The notes: generated from the sequence alone by a model not told the origin. A DNA stretch of 64,000 nucleotides from Jatrophihabitans cynanchi (GCF_027247405.1 NZ_CP097463.1:1116001-1180000); one strand, 5' to 3'. Shown: positions 23,501 through 31,555, numbered from the stretch's first letter. Numbers and translations: made by a program.

Positions 23501-24869
23501 GGCGGCCGGGCTCACCGCCGGGCAGCCGGTGACCGCGGGCGGTATCAGCTACGGCTGGCCGCTGCCCGCGCCGGGCTACCCGGACAACGCGATCGCGGCC
23601 GGGCAGGCGATCACGCTCGACGCGCCGTCCGGAACCGCGCAGGTCGGCGTTCTGGGTGCGGCGTCGAACGGTCCGAGCCAGGGCATCGCGACACTCACCT
23701 ACGCCGACGGCAGCACCGACCGGTACTGGCTCGGCCTCAGCGACTGGACGCTGAACGGCGGCAGTGCCCATCCGTCGTACGGCAACCTGGTCGCCGCGCG
23801 CACCACGTACCGCAACTGCGCGGGGTGCAGCGGCGGGCGGGACTCGGTGGACACCGACATCTTCGCGACGTCGCTGCCCGCCGACCCGGCCAAGACCCTG
23901 ACGTCGCTGACGCTGCCGTCCGGCACGACGCGCGGACAGTTGCACGTCTTCGCGATCGGGACGTCGACGTCGGCCTCGTCCGGACCGGTGATCACCAAGG
24001 TGACGCCGGCAACGGCCGGTGCGGGTGACACGGTGACGATCAGCGGTTCGGGTTTCGGCGCGGCACGGGGCAACGGCTACGTGGCGTTCAGCGATCGCGG
24101 CACGAACTGGGGCGCGCCCGACAACGGCGCCTCGCTCTCCGTGACGTCGTGGTCGGACACCGCGATCACGTTCACCGTGCCGACGCCTTCCGGGCCGGGT
24201 GGCGCGTGGCGGGTGTGGCCCGGCACGCCCGCCGCGGTGACCGTGGTGAACGACGCCGGCCAGGTCTCCGACAGCGCGGTCGAGCAGATCACGCCGACGT
24301 CCGATCCGGCCGACTACTACGACAATGTCGGCATCAGCGCCGACGCCGACGAGACCTGCGCGAACCTGGACGGTGTCGGGTTCAGCCTGTCCGCCGACGC
24401 GCTGGCCGACGCCGGGGTGCACCCGGGCGGGGCGGTGACCGCCGGTGGCGTCGGCTTCACCTGGCCGGACGTGCAGCCGTGCACCGCGGACAACATGCTC
24501 GCGGCCGGACAGACGATCCTGCTGCCGGCGCACCCCGGTGCGAGCACGCTCGGGCTGCTCGGCACGTCGACGAACGGTGACTCGTCCGGCACCGCGACCG
24601 TCACCTACACCGACGGGACGAGCACGTCGGCGCCGGTCACCTTCACCGACTGGGCGGGGTCGGCGACGCCGCCCGAGGTGCTCGCTGTGGCGACCGCGTA
24701 CCGGAACTCGACGGACGGCACCTCGCAGGCCCTGCCGGTGAACGTGTTCGAGGTGAACATCCCGCTCGACGCCGGCAAGACCGCCGCCTCGCTCACCCTG
24801 CCGAGCGTGGGCTATCAGGTCGGCAGCGGCCGCAACGGGATGCACGTGTTCGCCATCGGCGAGAGCTGA
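20598..24869 (+). CDS. Secreted GH92 alpha-mannosidase, multidomain (1423 aa)
   Basis: This large exported enzyme has a signal peptide at about 1-38 and a Pro/Ser linker. The GH92 catalytic region spans about 118-812, with VDTRTW..GGGNTFPGADVPFGM, SGPGCGAAGDVPILP, FSGWDIYHSLSQLQ, LTNEFGFGEQYALNYAGDP and the acidic DDLGANSSAFVWEMLGMYP segment. GH92 enzymes are calcium-dependent exo-alpha-mannosidases acting on mannans and N-glycans. Downstream come a NEW3/FN3-like domain (about 830-930), a roughly 190-residue module (about 934-1124), an IPT/TIG domain (about 1130-1232, ITKVTPATAGAGDTVTISG) and a second copy of the roughly 190-residue module (about 1238-1422). The start is GTG 20598 with AGGAGG 7 nt upstream, rather than the in-frame GTG/TTG codons further up. 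It is divergent from the LacI gene. Confidence 0.92.
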   Translation: MTVRHSTLNTRRPALVAALSAALLVGGLLAATPAAAGPAPSPSGSSTASPGAPAPSGPAPQPQARTAPGSRAHHPAVCTRGTDGRPVDCPQAVPRAKMPSGAKNTTTLAQPVTDLAALVDTRTWTTGGGNTFPGADVPFGMTQWSPDTMPNRSAGGGYSFGDTSLTGYSLTHVSGPGCGAAGDVPILPMTGALPSGDPNDVTTAFSNDGEIAQAGYYSAHSNQPDTITSEFTATAHTAMGRFTFPATTQADVLVKLMDSQNGDWGETARVVNDHEIVGSDTSGHFCGEQVNDGQKQEYTVHFDLVFDHPFTASQILTQNGDPSAVFLTFDTTAAQTVQAKVATSYVSDANAQLDVQTENPGWDFGAVKTAAQNEWNRLLGEIQIAGGSYAQTQEFYSALYKDFMQPNISSDVNGQYMGADMAVHTVSGGQHDQYGTFSGWDIYHSLSQLQAMLDPEAAGDQAQSLVNYYEQDQILQQWGYLNLNNYVMVGDPAQSIIADYYAFGAHNFNTSQALADMLKQATTVNDVRPGEALEQKYGYLPEDGRYGCCNAHGQVSTLEEYDSNDLALAMFASALGDHQNAAMLQERANNWQNVFNPGNGLLTPRNADGSFIPGVTGTTTDRYVEGDAYEYLWNTPNNYAALFNLLGGKAKVAPMLRKYLSKPNGFGMYAQLTNEFGFGEQYALNYAGDPAGTQQAVANIRNTMYPPGPSLDNNDDLGANSSAFVWEMLGMYPENSGSDNLVFNSPGFPHAQITPPHGRTITINAPAASADTYYVQNLKLNGSPYQKLYVSYSTLARGAQLDWKLGTTPSTWGTAPQDAPPSYGAGTEPVVGYLSDPQVTVAPGGTATVTLGAQNATTRPQQVIASVTAPDSLTVSPTSGTLRVPPAGSGTMTLTVHADASAAQTFYSVPIALSDGDAVLPEVTLTVLVAQPGSLLAAFDNRGISDDTAVAAGNFDGGGRSYSAQALAAAGLTAGQPVTAGGISYGWPLPAPGYPDNAIAAGQAITLDAPSGTAQVGVLGAASNGPSQGIATLTYADGSTDRYWLGLSDWTLNGGSAHPSYGNLVAARTTYRNCAGCSGGRDSVDTDIFATSLPADPAKTLTSLTLPSGTTRGQLHVFAIGTSTSASSGPVITKVTPATAGAGDTVTISGSGFGAARGNGYVAFSDRGTNWGAPDNGASLSVTSWSDTAITFTVPTPSGPGGAWRVWPGTPAAVTVVNDAGQVSDSAVEQITPTSDPADYYDNVGISADADETCANLDGVGFSLSADALADAGVHPGGAVTAGGVGFTWPDVQPCTADNMLAAGQTILLPAHPGASTLGLLGTSTNGDSSGTATVTYTDGTSTSAPVTFTDWAGSATPPEVLAVATAYRNSTDGTSQALPVNVFEVNIPLDAGKTAASLTLPSVGYQVGSGRNGMHVFAIGES

Positions 24870-24878
24870 CCTCGCTCG

Positions 24879-24945
24879 CGCCGCCTCCCCCACCCAGTGC
24901 CGAAAATCCGGGCTGAGATCCGGTTACTGGATGGGGGAAGCGGCG
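24879..24945. repeat. Palindromic TGGGGGAAG element, possible GH92 terminator
   Basis: The arms 24879-24898 and 24926-24945 are 20 bp long and complementary except for two mismatches. They enclose a 27-nt loop, 9 bp after the GH92 stop. The segment 24887-24940 matches the intergenic element at 4213-4269 over both ends (CCCCCACC.AGTG.CGA and GGATGGGGGAAG/TGATGGGGGAAG) and in the inner ATCCGGGC. It is therefore both a terminator-like hairpin and a member of a dispersed repeat family. Confidence 0.75.
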
Positions 24946-24964
24946 TAGCGGGTATGCGATCGGC

Positions 24965-25144
24965 ATGACCGATCTGATGCCGGGTTCGGGCGAGGACCGT
25001 CCCGAGGACCCGCTGCCCCAGGACGACCCGAACGCGCCCCAGGAGCCACAGGCGCCGACCACCCCGGCGACGACCGAGGCGCCGCCCGGGCACGACAGAC
25101 CCGCCGAGAAGCACGGCAAGTACTCGCCGCGACATCGCGGCTGA
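24965..25144 (+). CDS. Small Pro/Glu/Asp-rich protein (59 aa), hypothetical
   Basis: The ATG at 24965 opens a 59-codon frame ending at 25142-25144. The product is acidic and proline-rich (MTDLMPGSGEDRPEDPLPQD, then PQEPQAPTTPATTEAPPG) and ends in a basic KHGKYSPRHRG tail. Third codon positions are almost all G or C, as in neighbouring genes, which supports a coding role. No membrane span or signal peptide is present and it is probably disordered. The Shine-Dalgarno is weak. No function can be given. Confidence 0.5.
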   Translation: MTDLMPGSGEDRPEDPLPQDDPNAPQEPQAPTTPATTEAPPGHDRPAEKHGKYSPRHRG

Positions 25145-25252
25145 GACCGCCCTGCCGCGGGTCACCTGAGTCACACTCCGGGCCGCCCCGGAACGTTACC
25201 GACGCACTGTTCGTAACATAACGACAGGACGTCGATAAATCGGAGGCGGTAC

Positions 25253-26344
25253 ATGTTCTTGGCGCTGCGCGATCTTCGACGCGCCTGGCGGCGCTTCAGC
25301 CTGGTCGGGCTGGTGGTGGCGCTCGTCGCAGTTCTCGCCACCGTCCTCGCCGGCCTCGCCGACGGCCTGGTGCAGCAGGGCACCTCCGGGTTGCGGGCGC
25401 TGCCGTTCGACCACCTCGCGTTCCAGCCTGGGGCGCAGGCGGTGTTCAGCCGCTCGACGCTCAAGGACCCGGCGCTGCAGCAGTGGCAGCGGCAACCGGG
25501 CGTGAAGGCGTCGCCGATCGGCGTGTCGTTCGTGAACGCCGCGCCCGACGGCGGCGGACCGAGCATCGACCTGGCCCTGTTCGGCGTGCAGTCCGACAGC
25601 TTCCTGGTACAGCGACCCGACGCGCGCGCCGCACTCGCCGGTCGACCGGGCCTGGTGCTCGCCGACGAACTGCGCGCCAAGGGCGTCACGGTCGGGCAGC
25701 GCTACCGGCTCGGCGGCTCGGACGTCGCGCTGCCGGTACTGGGCTTCACCTTCGCCGGCTCGTACGGGCACGTCGACATCGCCTACACCTCGCTCGCGAC
25801 GTGGCAGTCGATCGCGTACGGCAGCGGCGGGGTCGGGCGCTTCTCGGCAGTCGCGCTGGACATCCCGTCCGGCACCGACGTGGCAGCTGTCGACAAGGCC
25901 GCCGGTACCGAGACCAAGACCAAGCAGCAGGCCTACGACGGCTCGCCCGGCTTCACCGCCGAGACGCAGACGATGACGCTGATCCGCGCCTTCCTGCTGG
26001 CGATCTCGGCCCTGATCGTCGGCGCGTTCTTCACCGTGCTCGCGGTCCAGCGCACCAAGCAGATCGGTCTGCTCAAGGCGATGGGCGCGTCGAGTTGGTA
26101 CGTGCTGCGCGACGGGATCGCCCAGATGGCGCTGGTAGTGCTCGCCGCGACCGCGGTCGGCGCGGGCGCGGGCGCCGCGATCGTGGCGCTGCTCGACGGC
26201 GGCACGGTACCGGTTGCCCTCGCGCCGGGCAGCGTCCTGACCACGGCCGGACTGATCGTGCTCACCGGGATCCTCGGCAGCCTCGCCGCGTTCCGCCGCA
26301 TCACCCGGGTCGAACCGGCCGTCGCATTGGGAGTGTCGCAATGA
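25253..26344 (+). CDS. ABC transporter permease, FtsX/MacB-like
   Basis: This 363-residue permease has an N-terminal membrane helix (about 18-40), a large extracytoplasmic domain of about 200 residues, and three C-terminal helices (about 240-265, 285-315, 328-350) of the FtsX fold. The family motif region is QRTKQIGLLKAMGASSWYVL. This is the DevC/MacB-like layout used in export or mechanotransmission rather than sugar import. It is preceded by a GGAGG-type site at about 25241 and overlaps its ATPase gene by 4 bp (ATGA). A TetR gene follows the pair 4 bp later and probably regulates it. The substrate is unknown. Confidence 0.88.
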   Translation: MFLALRDLRRAWRRFSLVGLVVALVAVLATVLAGLADGLVQQGTSGLRALPFDHLAFQPGAQAVFSRSTLKDPALQQWQRQPGVKASPIGVSFVNAAPDGGGPSIDLALFGVQSDSFLVQRPDARAALAGRPGLVLADELRAKGVTVGQRYRLGGSDVALPVLGFTFAGSYGHVDIAYTSLATWQSIAYGSGGVGRFSAVALDIPSGTDVAAVDKAAGTETKTKQQAYDGSPGFTAETQTMTLIRAFLLAISALIVGAFFTVLAVQRTKQIGLLKAMGASSWYVLRDGIAQMALVVLAATAVGAGAGAAIVALLDGGTVPVALAPGSVLTTAGLIVLTGILGSLAAFRRITRVEPAVALGVSQ

Positions 26345-27027
26345 GTGCCCTGTCACTGCGCGGTGTGTACGCCGCCTACCCGGACGGCGCGGGCGTACGC
26401 GTGCTGCTCGATCACGTGGACCTCGACGTCGCGCCGGGCGAGGTGGTGGTCGTGACCGGGGCGTCCGGGTCGGGCAAGTCGACGCTGCTCGCGCTGGCCG
26501 GACTGCTGCGCCGGCCGGCGGACGGGGACGTGCTCATCGCTGGGACGTCCACCGCGCGGCTGTCCGAACGCAAGCGAACCGCCTTGCGGGCCGAGCGGAT
26601 CGGGCTGATTTACCAGTCCGCGAACCTGGTGCCCACGTTGACCGCGCGCGAGCAGCTCGAGCTCGTCGGTCACATCGCCGGGGCGCCCCGGGCGGCGACC
26701 CGGGCGCGCGCCGATGACCTGCTCGCCGAACTCGGACTCACCACGCGCGCGGGCGCCCTGCCGGCTCAGCTGTCCGGTGGTGAGCGGCAGCGGGTCGGCA
26801 TCGCGCGGGCGCTGATGGGCCGGCCGCAGGTGTTGCTGGCCGACGAACCGACGGCATCGCTCGATCCGGCGCTCGCCGAAGAGGTCGCGACGATGCTCGC
26901 CGTGCAGACCCGCAAGCATCAGCTCGCCACGGTGATCGTCACGCACGACGACGCGCCCAGGCGGCACGCAGACCGGCACCTCGCGCTGCGCGGCGGGACC
27001 GTTCAGGAACTCGCCCTATCATCGTGA
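26341..27027 (+). CDS. ABC transporter ATPase, LolD/MacB-like
   Basis: This 228-residue ATPase energises the FtsX-type permease that overlaps it by 4 bp. All motifs are present: Walker A GASGSGKST, Q-loop in LIYQSANLVP, signature LSGGERQRVGIARAL, Walker B VLLADEPTASLD and switch His in IVTHDD. ATG 26341 is preferred, as upstream in-frame codons lie within the permease gene. It is followed after 4 bp by the TetR regulator. Confidence 0.92.
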   Translation: MSALSLRGVYAAYPDGAGVRVLLDHVDLDVAPGEVVVVTGASGSGKSTLLALAGLLRRPADGDVLIAGTSTARLSERKRTALRAERIGLIYQSANLVPTLTAREQLELVGHIAGAPRAATRARADDLLAELGLTTRAGALPAQLSGGERQRVGIARALMGRPQVLLADEPTASLDPALAEEVATMLAVQTRKHQLATVIVTHDDAPRRHADRHLALRGGTVQELALSS

Positions 27028-27031
27028 GACC

Positions 27032-27634
27032 ATGCCCAAGATCAAGGCCGGCAGCGTGGCCGAACACGTGGCCCGGCAAGAAGCCGCCGTCTTCGACGCA
27101 GCGATCACGTTGTTCACCGAGCGTGGCTTCGACGCGGTGAGCCTGGGCGACATCGCCGCGGCGGTCGGGCTGGCACGCAATTCGCTGTACCGCTACTTCC
27201 CGGACAAGGCGCACATCCTGTTGCGCTGGTTCGCGCGCGAGCTGCCGGCCGAGGTGCAGCGCTCGCGCGAGTTGCTGTCCGGGCCGGAGCCGGCGCGCGA
27301 GCGCATCTGGCGCTGGGCGGTCGCGCGGCTCGACTATGCCAAGACGCCGGAGCACGCGCTGATCGCGAACCTGTCGTCCGTCGTGCCCGAGCTGGACGAC
27401 GCCGCGCGCGCCGAACTCGCCGACTCGCACCGGCAACTGCAGGCACCGCTGGACGCGGCGCTGCGCGACGCGGGTATCCGGCGGCCCGCCGACCGCACCG
27501 TGATCGCCGAACTGATCGGCGCGCTCGTGCTCGCCACCGCGCAGCAGGAGGCGGCGCGCGACGGTATGGGGCGGGCGAACCACGCGGCGCGCACCCATCT
27601 GCGCCGGGCGATCGACGGCCTGCTCGCCGGCTGA
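27032..27634 (+). CDS. TetR-family regulator of the ABC exporter
   Basis: This 200-residue TetR protein has an N-terminal HTH (about 15-60, AITLFTERGFDAVSLGDIAA followed by VGLARNSLYRYFPDKAHILL) and a helical ligand-binding domain. It is the third gene of the FtsX permease-ATPase-TetR unit, only 4 bp after the ATPase stop codon, so it is likely a substrate-responsive autoregulator of the exporter (inference). Confidence 0.9.
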   Translation: MPKIKAGSVAEHVARQEAAVFDAAITLFTERGFDAVSLGDIAAAVGLARNSLYRYFPDKAHILLRWFARELPAEVQRSRELLSGPEPARERIWRWAVARLDYAKTPEHALIANLSSVVPELDDAARAELADSHRQLQAPLDAALRDAGIRRPADRTVIAELIGALVLATAQQEAARDGMGRANHAARTHLRRAIDGLLAG

Positions 27635-27789
27635 GCCCGCTGCGCGACCGCCACGCCTAGAGGTACTACTCGTGGGAGTCGAGCAGCAGAATGTTGCCGG
27701 CGCCATGCCACTATCGCGTGTCGCCGCTGCCGGAGGGCGCGAAACCGCTACCTTCGGGGGTCGTCAGAGCGACTGATCGGGGCAGTGGA

Positions 27790-28134
27790 ATGGGCATCGC
27801 CATCGGGGTGTGCGCGCTGTCCTGCCTGTGCCTCGTGGCGATGATGCTGCTCGCTTACCAGCGCCGTGTGGATGAGGAGTACGACGACCTGAACGACGGC
27901 CTGAACGACGACGTAGAGTTCGCGGACGAGCAGGCCGAGCTGGCCGCCGCCGAGGAGGACGTCGTGTTCGAGGCCGCCGAGTACGTGCGCGAAGAGGATC
28001 GCGTCCGTCCGGCCGTCAGTGCCACCGGCGAGCTGATCTGGGTCGACGAGGACGAGCTGGTGTGGCACGAGATCGTGGCGTGGACCGGGCTGACCGAGGA
28101 CCTGTCGCCCACGCATCGCGTCCTTGGCGCGTGA
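27790..28134 (+). CDS. Small membrane-anchored acidic protein, coupled to RNase HI
   Basis: This 114-residue protein has an N-terminal membrane helix (about 2-22, [20 protein letters not shown]) followed by a strongly acidic cytoplasmic region ([20 protein letters not shown] and onward) and a more hydrophobic C-terminus with [17 protein letters not shown]. The ATG at 27790 is selected because it places the helix at the N-terminus; the frame is open 33 codons further upstream. Its stop overlaps the GTG start of the RNase HI gene by 4 bp. No family is recognised. Confidence 0.6.
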   Translation: MGIAIGVCALSCLCLVAMMLLAYQRRVDEEYDDLNDGLNDDVEFADEQAELAAAEEDVVFEAAEYVREEDRVRPAVSATGELIWVDEDELVWHEIVAWTGLTEDLSPTHRVLGA

Positions 28135-28571
28135 GCACCGAACCTGTCGTCATCTACACCGACGGCGCGTGCAAGGGCAATCCCGGACCGGGTGGGTGGG
28201 GCGTGTGGCTGCGCAGCGGCACGCACGAGAAGGAGTTGTACGGCGGGGAGCCGTTGACCACCAACAACCGGATGGAACTCACTGCGGTGATCGAGGCGCT
28301 CAACGCGCTGACCCGCCCGTGCGAAGTCACCCTGTTCACCGACAGCGTGTACGTGCGCGACGGCATCACCAAGTGGATCCACAACTGGAAGCGCCGTGGC
28401 TGGGTCACGTCCGACAAGAAGCCGGTGAAGAACGCCGATCTCTGGCAGCGGCTGGACGAGGCGGCCGCGCGGCACCGTGTCGACTGGCGCTGGGTGCGCG
28501 GGCACACCGGTGATATCGGCAATGAGCGCGCCGATGCCTTGGCGAACGCCGGCTGTGCGCGGTACCTCTGA
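28131..28571 (+). CDS. rnhA: Ribonuclease HI
   Basis: This 146-residue RNase HI cleaves the RNA strand of RNA:DNA hybrids in R-loops and primer remnants. The carboxylates are all in place: Asp11 ([14 protein letters not shown]), Glu49 ([13 protein letters not shown]), Asp71 (FTDSVYV) and Asp135, with His125 in [14 protein letters not shown]. The basic handle region ([20 protein letters not shown]) present in E. coli RNase HI is kept. The start GTG at 28131 overlaps the previous stop codon. Confidence 0.95.
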   Translation: MSTEPVVIYTDGACKGNPGPGGWGVWLRSGTHEKELYGGEPLTTNNRMELTAVIEALNALTRPCEVTLFTDSVYVRDGITKWIHNWKRRGWVTSDKKPVKNADLWQRLDEAAARHRVDWRWVRGHTGDIGNERADALANAGCARYL

Positions 28572-28619
28572 AGCTTCGTCGAAGGACTACCCAAGCATGG
28601 TCGCGGCGTTGCCTCTGAC

Positions 28620-28991
28620 ATGACCGAACTGACCGAACCACAGATCGCGTACCTCGCAAGTCAACGCCTGGGCCGGATCGCCACGGCCGGCGCCGATCAC
28701 AAGCCGCATGTGGTGCCGACGTCGTACCGGTACAACCCCGAGCTCGGCACGGTCGATGTGGGCGGCCACCATGTGGGCACGACGAAGAAGTTCCGCGACG
28801 TGCAGGCCAACGGATGGGCAGCCATCGTCATCGACGACCTGGTCTCGACCGATCCGTGGACGCCACGCATGCTGGAGATCCGCGGGCGTGCCGAACCGAT
28901 CGTGACAGGCGGATCGGCGCTCGGGCCGGGCTTCGGCGAGGCATTCATCCGCATCCACCCCGAGAAGATCAACAGCTACGGCATCGAGTAG
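28620..28991 (+). CDS. PPOX-class (flavin/F420) split-barrel protein
   Basis: This 123-residue single-domain protein of the pyridoxamine-5'-phosphate-oxidase-like split-barrel class has the characteristic opening YLASQRLGRIATAGADHKPH followed by VVPTSYRYNPELG. Members bind FMN or F420 and reduce diverse substrates. The short length and C-terminal IRIHPEKINSYGIE match the actinobacterial PPOX class of F420-dependent type. Which cofactor it uses cannot be read from the sequence. It stands alone 48 bp after rnhA. Confidence 0.85.
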   Translation: MTELTEPQIAYLASQRLGRIATAGADHKPHVVPTSYRYNPELGTVDVGGHHVGTTKKFRDVQANGWAAIVIDDLVSTDPWTPRMLEIRGRAEPIVTGGSALGPGFGEAFIRIHPEKINSYGIE

Positions 28992-29019
28992 TCAGCCGCT
29001 CACCGCCCGCTCTGTCAGA

Positions 29020-30181
29020 TCAGAACGGTGGTGGTTGGTCGTTGGGGTCGGGTCCGGTCTGCTTCGGTGGTTCGGGTTCGGGTTGGGGTATGGGTAGTTC
29101 GGGTGGTCGGTAGTGGTAGTGGTGTCGGGTTGCCGAGGTCCAGTGGTAGGTGCCGTCGGGGGTGCGGGTGAGGGTCCAGCCGGCGTGGTGTTTGAGGTCG
29201 TGGTGCCTTTTGCAGAGGGGTTCGAGGTTGGTCACGCTGGTGGGGCCGTCAGGCCAGGGCCGGCGGTGATCGAGTTCGCAGTTGTGGGCGCGGCGGCGGC
29301 AGCCGGGCATGATGCAGTGTTGGTCGCGGGTGATGACGTGTCGGGTGATCGTGGTGGTGGGCTGGTAGCGGTGGGTGATCAGGCTGCTGTCGATCCCGGG
29401 CCGGTTCGGGGTCGGCGGTGCGCTGGTCTTGCCGGCTGGTCTTCGTGCCCCAGGCGTTGACGGCGGTCCATACGGTTTCGATGCCGTCGGCGGGCGCGAA
29501 CAGGGTGAGCCAGCCCATCCCGTCCTCGACCTGCTCTTTGCGCACGTGCCGTTGCGCGGCCGCAGCGCGGTGTTTCTCGTTCTGGGTCTTGGCGTGGTGT
29601 TTGGCGATTGCGCGGCGGACGGCGGCGCGGAACTCACCGGGTGTCTGTCCGGGTGCCCGCTTCAGGACCTGTGCCTGGACTTTCGCGGCCGCCGGATCGG
29701 GTAGGTCGACGGTGGCGGTGGCCAGGATGCGGGCGTGCACCGCGGACAGGTGCCCCGAGCGCAGCAGGTCGAGCGTGTCCCACAACCGCCCGCTCAGTTC
29801 GCTGGCGCACTGGAGGCGGTCCTGGGTGGTGGCCGGCGGCAGGTGCAGCGCGAGCGCCGCCTCCTCGCGCAGGAACTGCTCACCGTCACGGTCGCGGTGG
29901 GCGAGTTCGGCGAGCAGTTCGCTCTGTTTGGCATCCACCAGCGCACGGAGCCGGTCACAGGCGGTGAGGGCGTCGATCAGGCCGGTGTCCGAGAGCCGGC
30001 CCGGCAGCAGCGACTCCATCGCGGTCAGGACCGCACCGGACGGGTGCAGCACGCTCGCCGCGCCGGCGGCCTGGTCGGGCCGGTGCAGCACGTCCGACGC
30101 GGTGGGTAGTGGGGTGCATTGGGTGGGGTCGACCAGGTCGACGGTGATCCCGTCGACCATGATCTGGTCGGATTCGCCCAT
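29020..30181 (-). pseudogene. Decayed DUF222/HNH endonuclease (13E12-type), frameshifted with internal loss
   Basis: Two overlapping minus frames together make one broken gene. The 5' part (from ATG 30181) encodes a DUF222 domain (SELLAELAHRDRDGEQFL onward to IETVWTAVNAWGTKTSRQDQ, near 29450). The 3' part, in another frame, encodes the C-terminal HNH nuclease (CIMPGCRRRAHNCELDHRRP followed by LEPLCKRHHDLKH). In intact relatives about 80-100 residues separate the WTAVNAWG element from the HNH; here they are nearly adjacent and in different frames, implying deletion plus frameshift around 29410-29450. The family is the actinobacterial 13E12 repeat group. The sequence is unusually rich in GGT/GTG runs compared with neighbours. 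Confidence 0.85.
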
Positions 30182-30738
30182 GCGTCTGATTCTACAGCAC
30201 CGGCTTGACTTGTCAACACTTGAGGATGGACTTTCGCCTTATTTTATCGGCTGATCCCGACAGAACCACAGCGGAAGGCGACCCGGCAGCGGAAGCCGAC
30301 CGAGAGCGGGTCCCCGTCGCCGCGCTCTTCGACGGACAGCAACCGAGACCAGCAGCGACCCAGCATCACAAGCTCGACCCACAGTGGGTCGAGCCGCGTC
30401 TTTGACGGAGCGCAACCACGACCGGACCGCGACCCAGCGGCGCAAACCCGGCCGAGCACCCAGCTCCTCGTCGCCGCGCAATTCGACGCGGCGCAACCAG
30501 AGCGAGAGCCAGCCCGGCGGCGCAACGCGACCAACAGCGAGTCCCCCGTCGCCGCGCTCGTCAACGCGTAGCGGCCAGCCGAGGCAAACCCAGCAACGGC
30601 AACCGACAGAGAGCCGCTGAGGCTGGCTCGGTTTGCGCACGCGACGCACAGCAACCCGGCCCAGCGCCAAGCTCGCCGCCCGCTCCGCAACCCCAGAGCG
30701 ACCGGGGCGACTCAGCACCGCCACCTCGCCGACCGAGC
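30182..30738. other. Gene-free, degenerate repeat region with a 23-bp palindrome
   Basis: These 557 bp lack a convincing gene on either strand. Imperfect copies of a roughly 35-bp block (core CGTCGCCGCGCTCNTCNACG) lie at about 30315, 30468 and 30546, with a partial copy at about 30394. A perfect palindrome GCTCGACCCAC-A-GTGGGTCGAGC occupies 30372-30394. The left end (30190-30250) is locally A/T-rich (CTTGACTTGTCAACACTTGA), unlike the surrounding DNA, and could hold the promoter of the decayed DUF222/HNH gene. The region separates that pseudogene from the 3' end of the ten-gene operon. Confidence 0.6.
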
Positions 30739-31554
30739 TCAGGGTGCGGCGCGGTCGATCACCGAGCGTGCCTGCCGGATCAGCGCCGGGTCGATCATGC
30801 GGCCGTCCTCGAGCGCGATCACGCCTGCGTCGGGCTCTCGTGCGAAGGCCTCGATCACCGCGCGCGCGTCGGCGACGTCAGCCTCGGACGGCCGGAACAC
30901 CTCGGCGATCACGGGAACCTGGCGCGGATGGATCGCGGCGCGCCCGAGGAAGCCCAGCCGACGCCCGGCGAGCGAGCCGGCACGCAGCCCGGTCAGGTCG
31001 GTCACGTTCGGATAGACCGACAAGACGGGCGCCGGCAGGCCGGCCGCCCGGGCAGCGACGACGACCCGCGAACGGCACCAGGCCAATCCCGCCGCGTCGC
31101 TGACGCCGAGGTCGGCGGCCAGGTCCGCCTCGCCGAGCCCGATCGCCGTCACCCGCGGTGACGACGCGATCTCGTAGGCGGCCTCGACACCGCGGGCCGA
31201 CTCGATCAGGCAGTGCAGCCCGCACCGCACCGCGCCGAGCAACGCCACTGCGGCGGCGACGTCTGCCACCGACTGCACCTTCGGCAACCGGACCGCGCGC
31301 AGCGCCGGAACGTCGCTCAGCGCACGCAGATCGTCCTGCGCCCACGGCGTGTCCAGCGCGTTGACGCGTACCTCGACGCTGCCGGGCGCCGCCGTACCCA
31401 GCCAGCGCACTGCGGTCGCGCGCGCCTCGGTCTTGTGCGCCGGGACGACGGCGTCCTCGAGATCGAGGATCACCACGTCGGCGCCGGACGCGACCGCCTT
31501 GGCGTACCGGTCCGGCCGGTCGGCGGGCACGTACAGCCAGGTCACCGGCAGCAC
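30739..31554 (-). CDS. CitE/HpcH-HpaI-type CoA-ester lyase
   Basis: This 271-residue TIM-barrel lyase of the citrate-lyase-beta/malyl-CoA-lyase family has the N-terminal LYVPADRPDRYAKAVASGAD, then VILDLEDAV, the LPKVQS strand, CLIESARGVEAAYEIA (metal/general-base Glu) and GEADLAADLG (metal Asp). These enzymes cleave or form a C-C bond in beta-hydroxyacyl-CoA substrates such as malyl-, citramalyl- or beta-methylmalyl-CoA using Mg2+. The stand-alone form is not a citrate lyase subunit. It is the last gene of the minus-strand operon; its GTG start follows the CoA-transferase stop with a 1-bp gap. Together the two suggest activation and cleavage of an organic acid. Confidence 0.88.
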   Translation of the reverse strand: MLPVTWLYVPADRPDRYAKAVASGADVVILDLEDAVVPAHKTEARATAVRWLGTAAPGSVEVRVNALDTPWAQDDLRALSDVPALRAVRLPKVQSVADVAAAVALLGAVRCGLHCLIESARGVEAAYEIASSPRVTAIGLGEADLAADLGVSDAAGLAWCRSRVVVAARAAGLPAPVLSVYPNVTDLTGLRAGSLAGRRLGFLGRAAIHPRQVPVIAEVFRPSEADVADARAVIEAFAREPDAGVIALEDGRMIDPALIRQARSVIDRAAP

Positions 31555-31555
31555 G

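Noticed and set aside
20583-24893. A minus-strand open frame of about 1436 codons antisense to GH92
   Set aside because: It mirrors the third-codon G+C pattern of the GH92 gene and has Arg/Val/Gly-rich, domain-free sequence. High-G+C genomes routinely produce such antisense frames.
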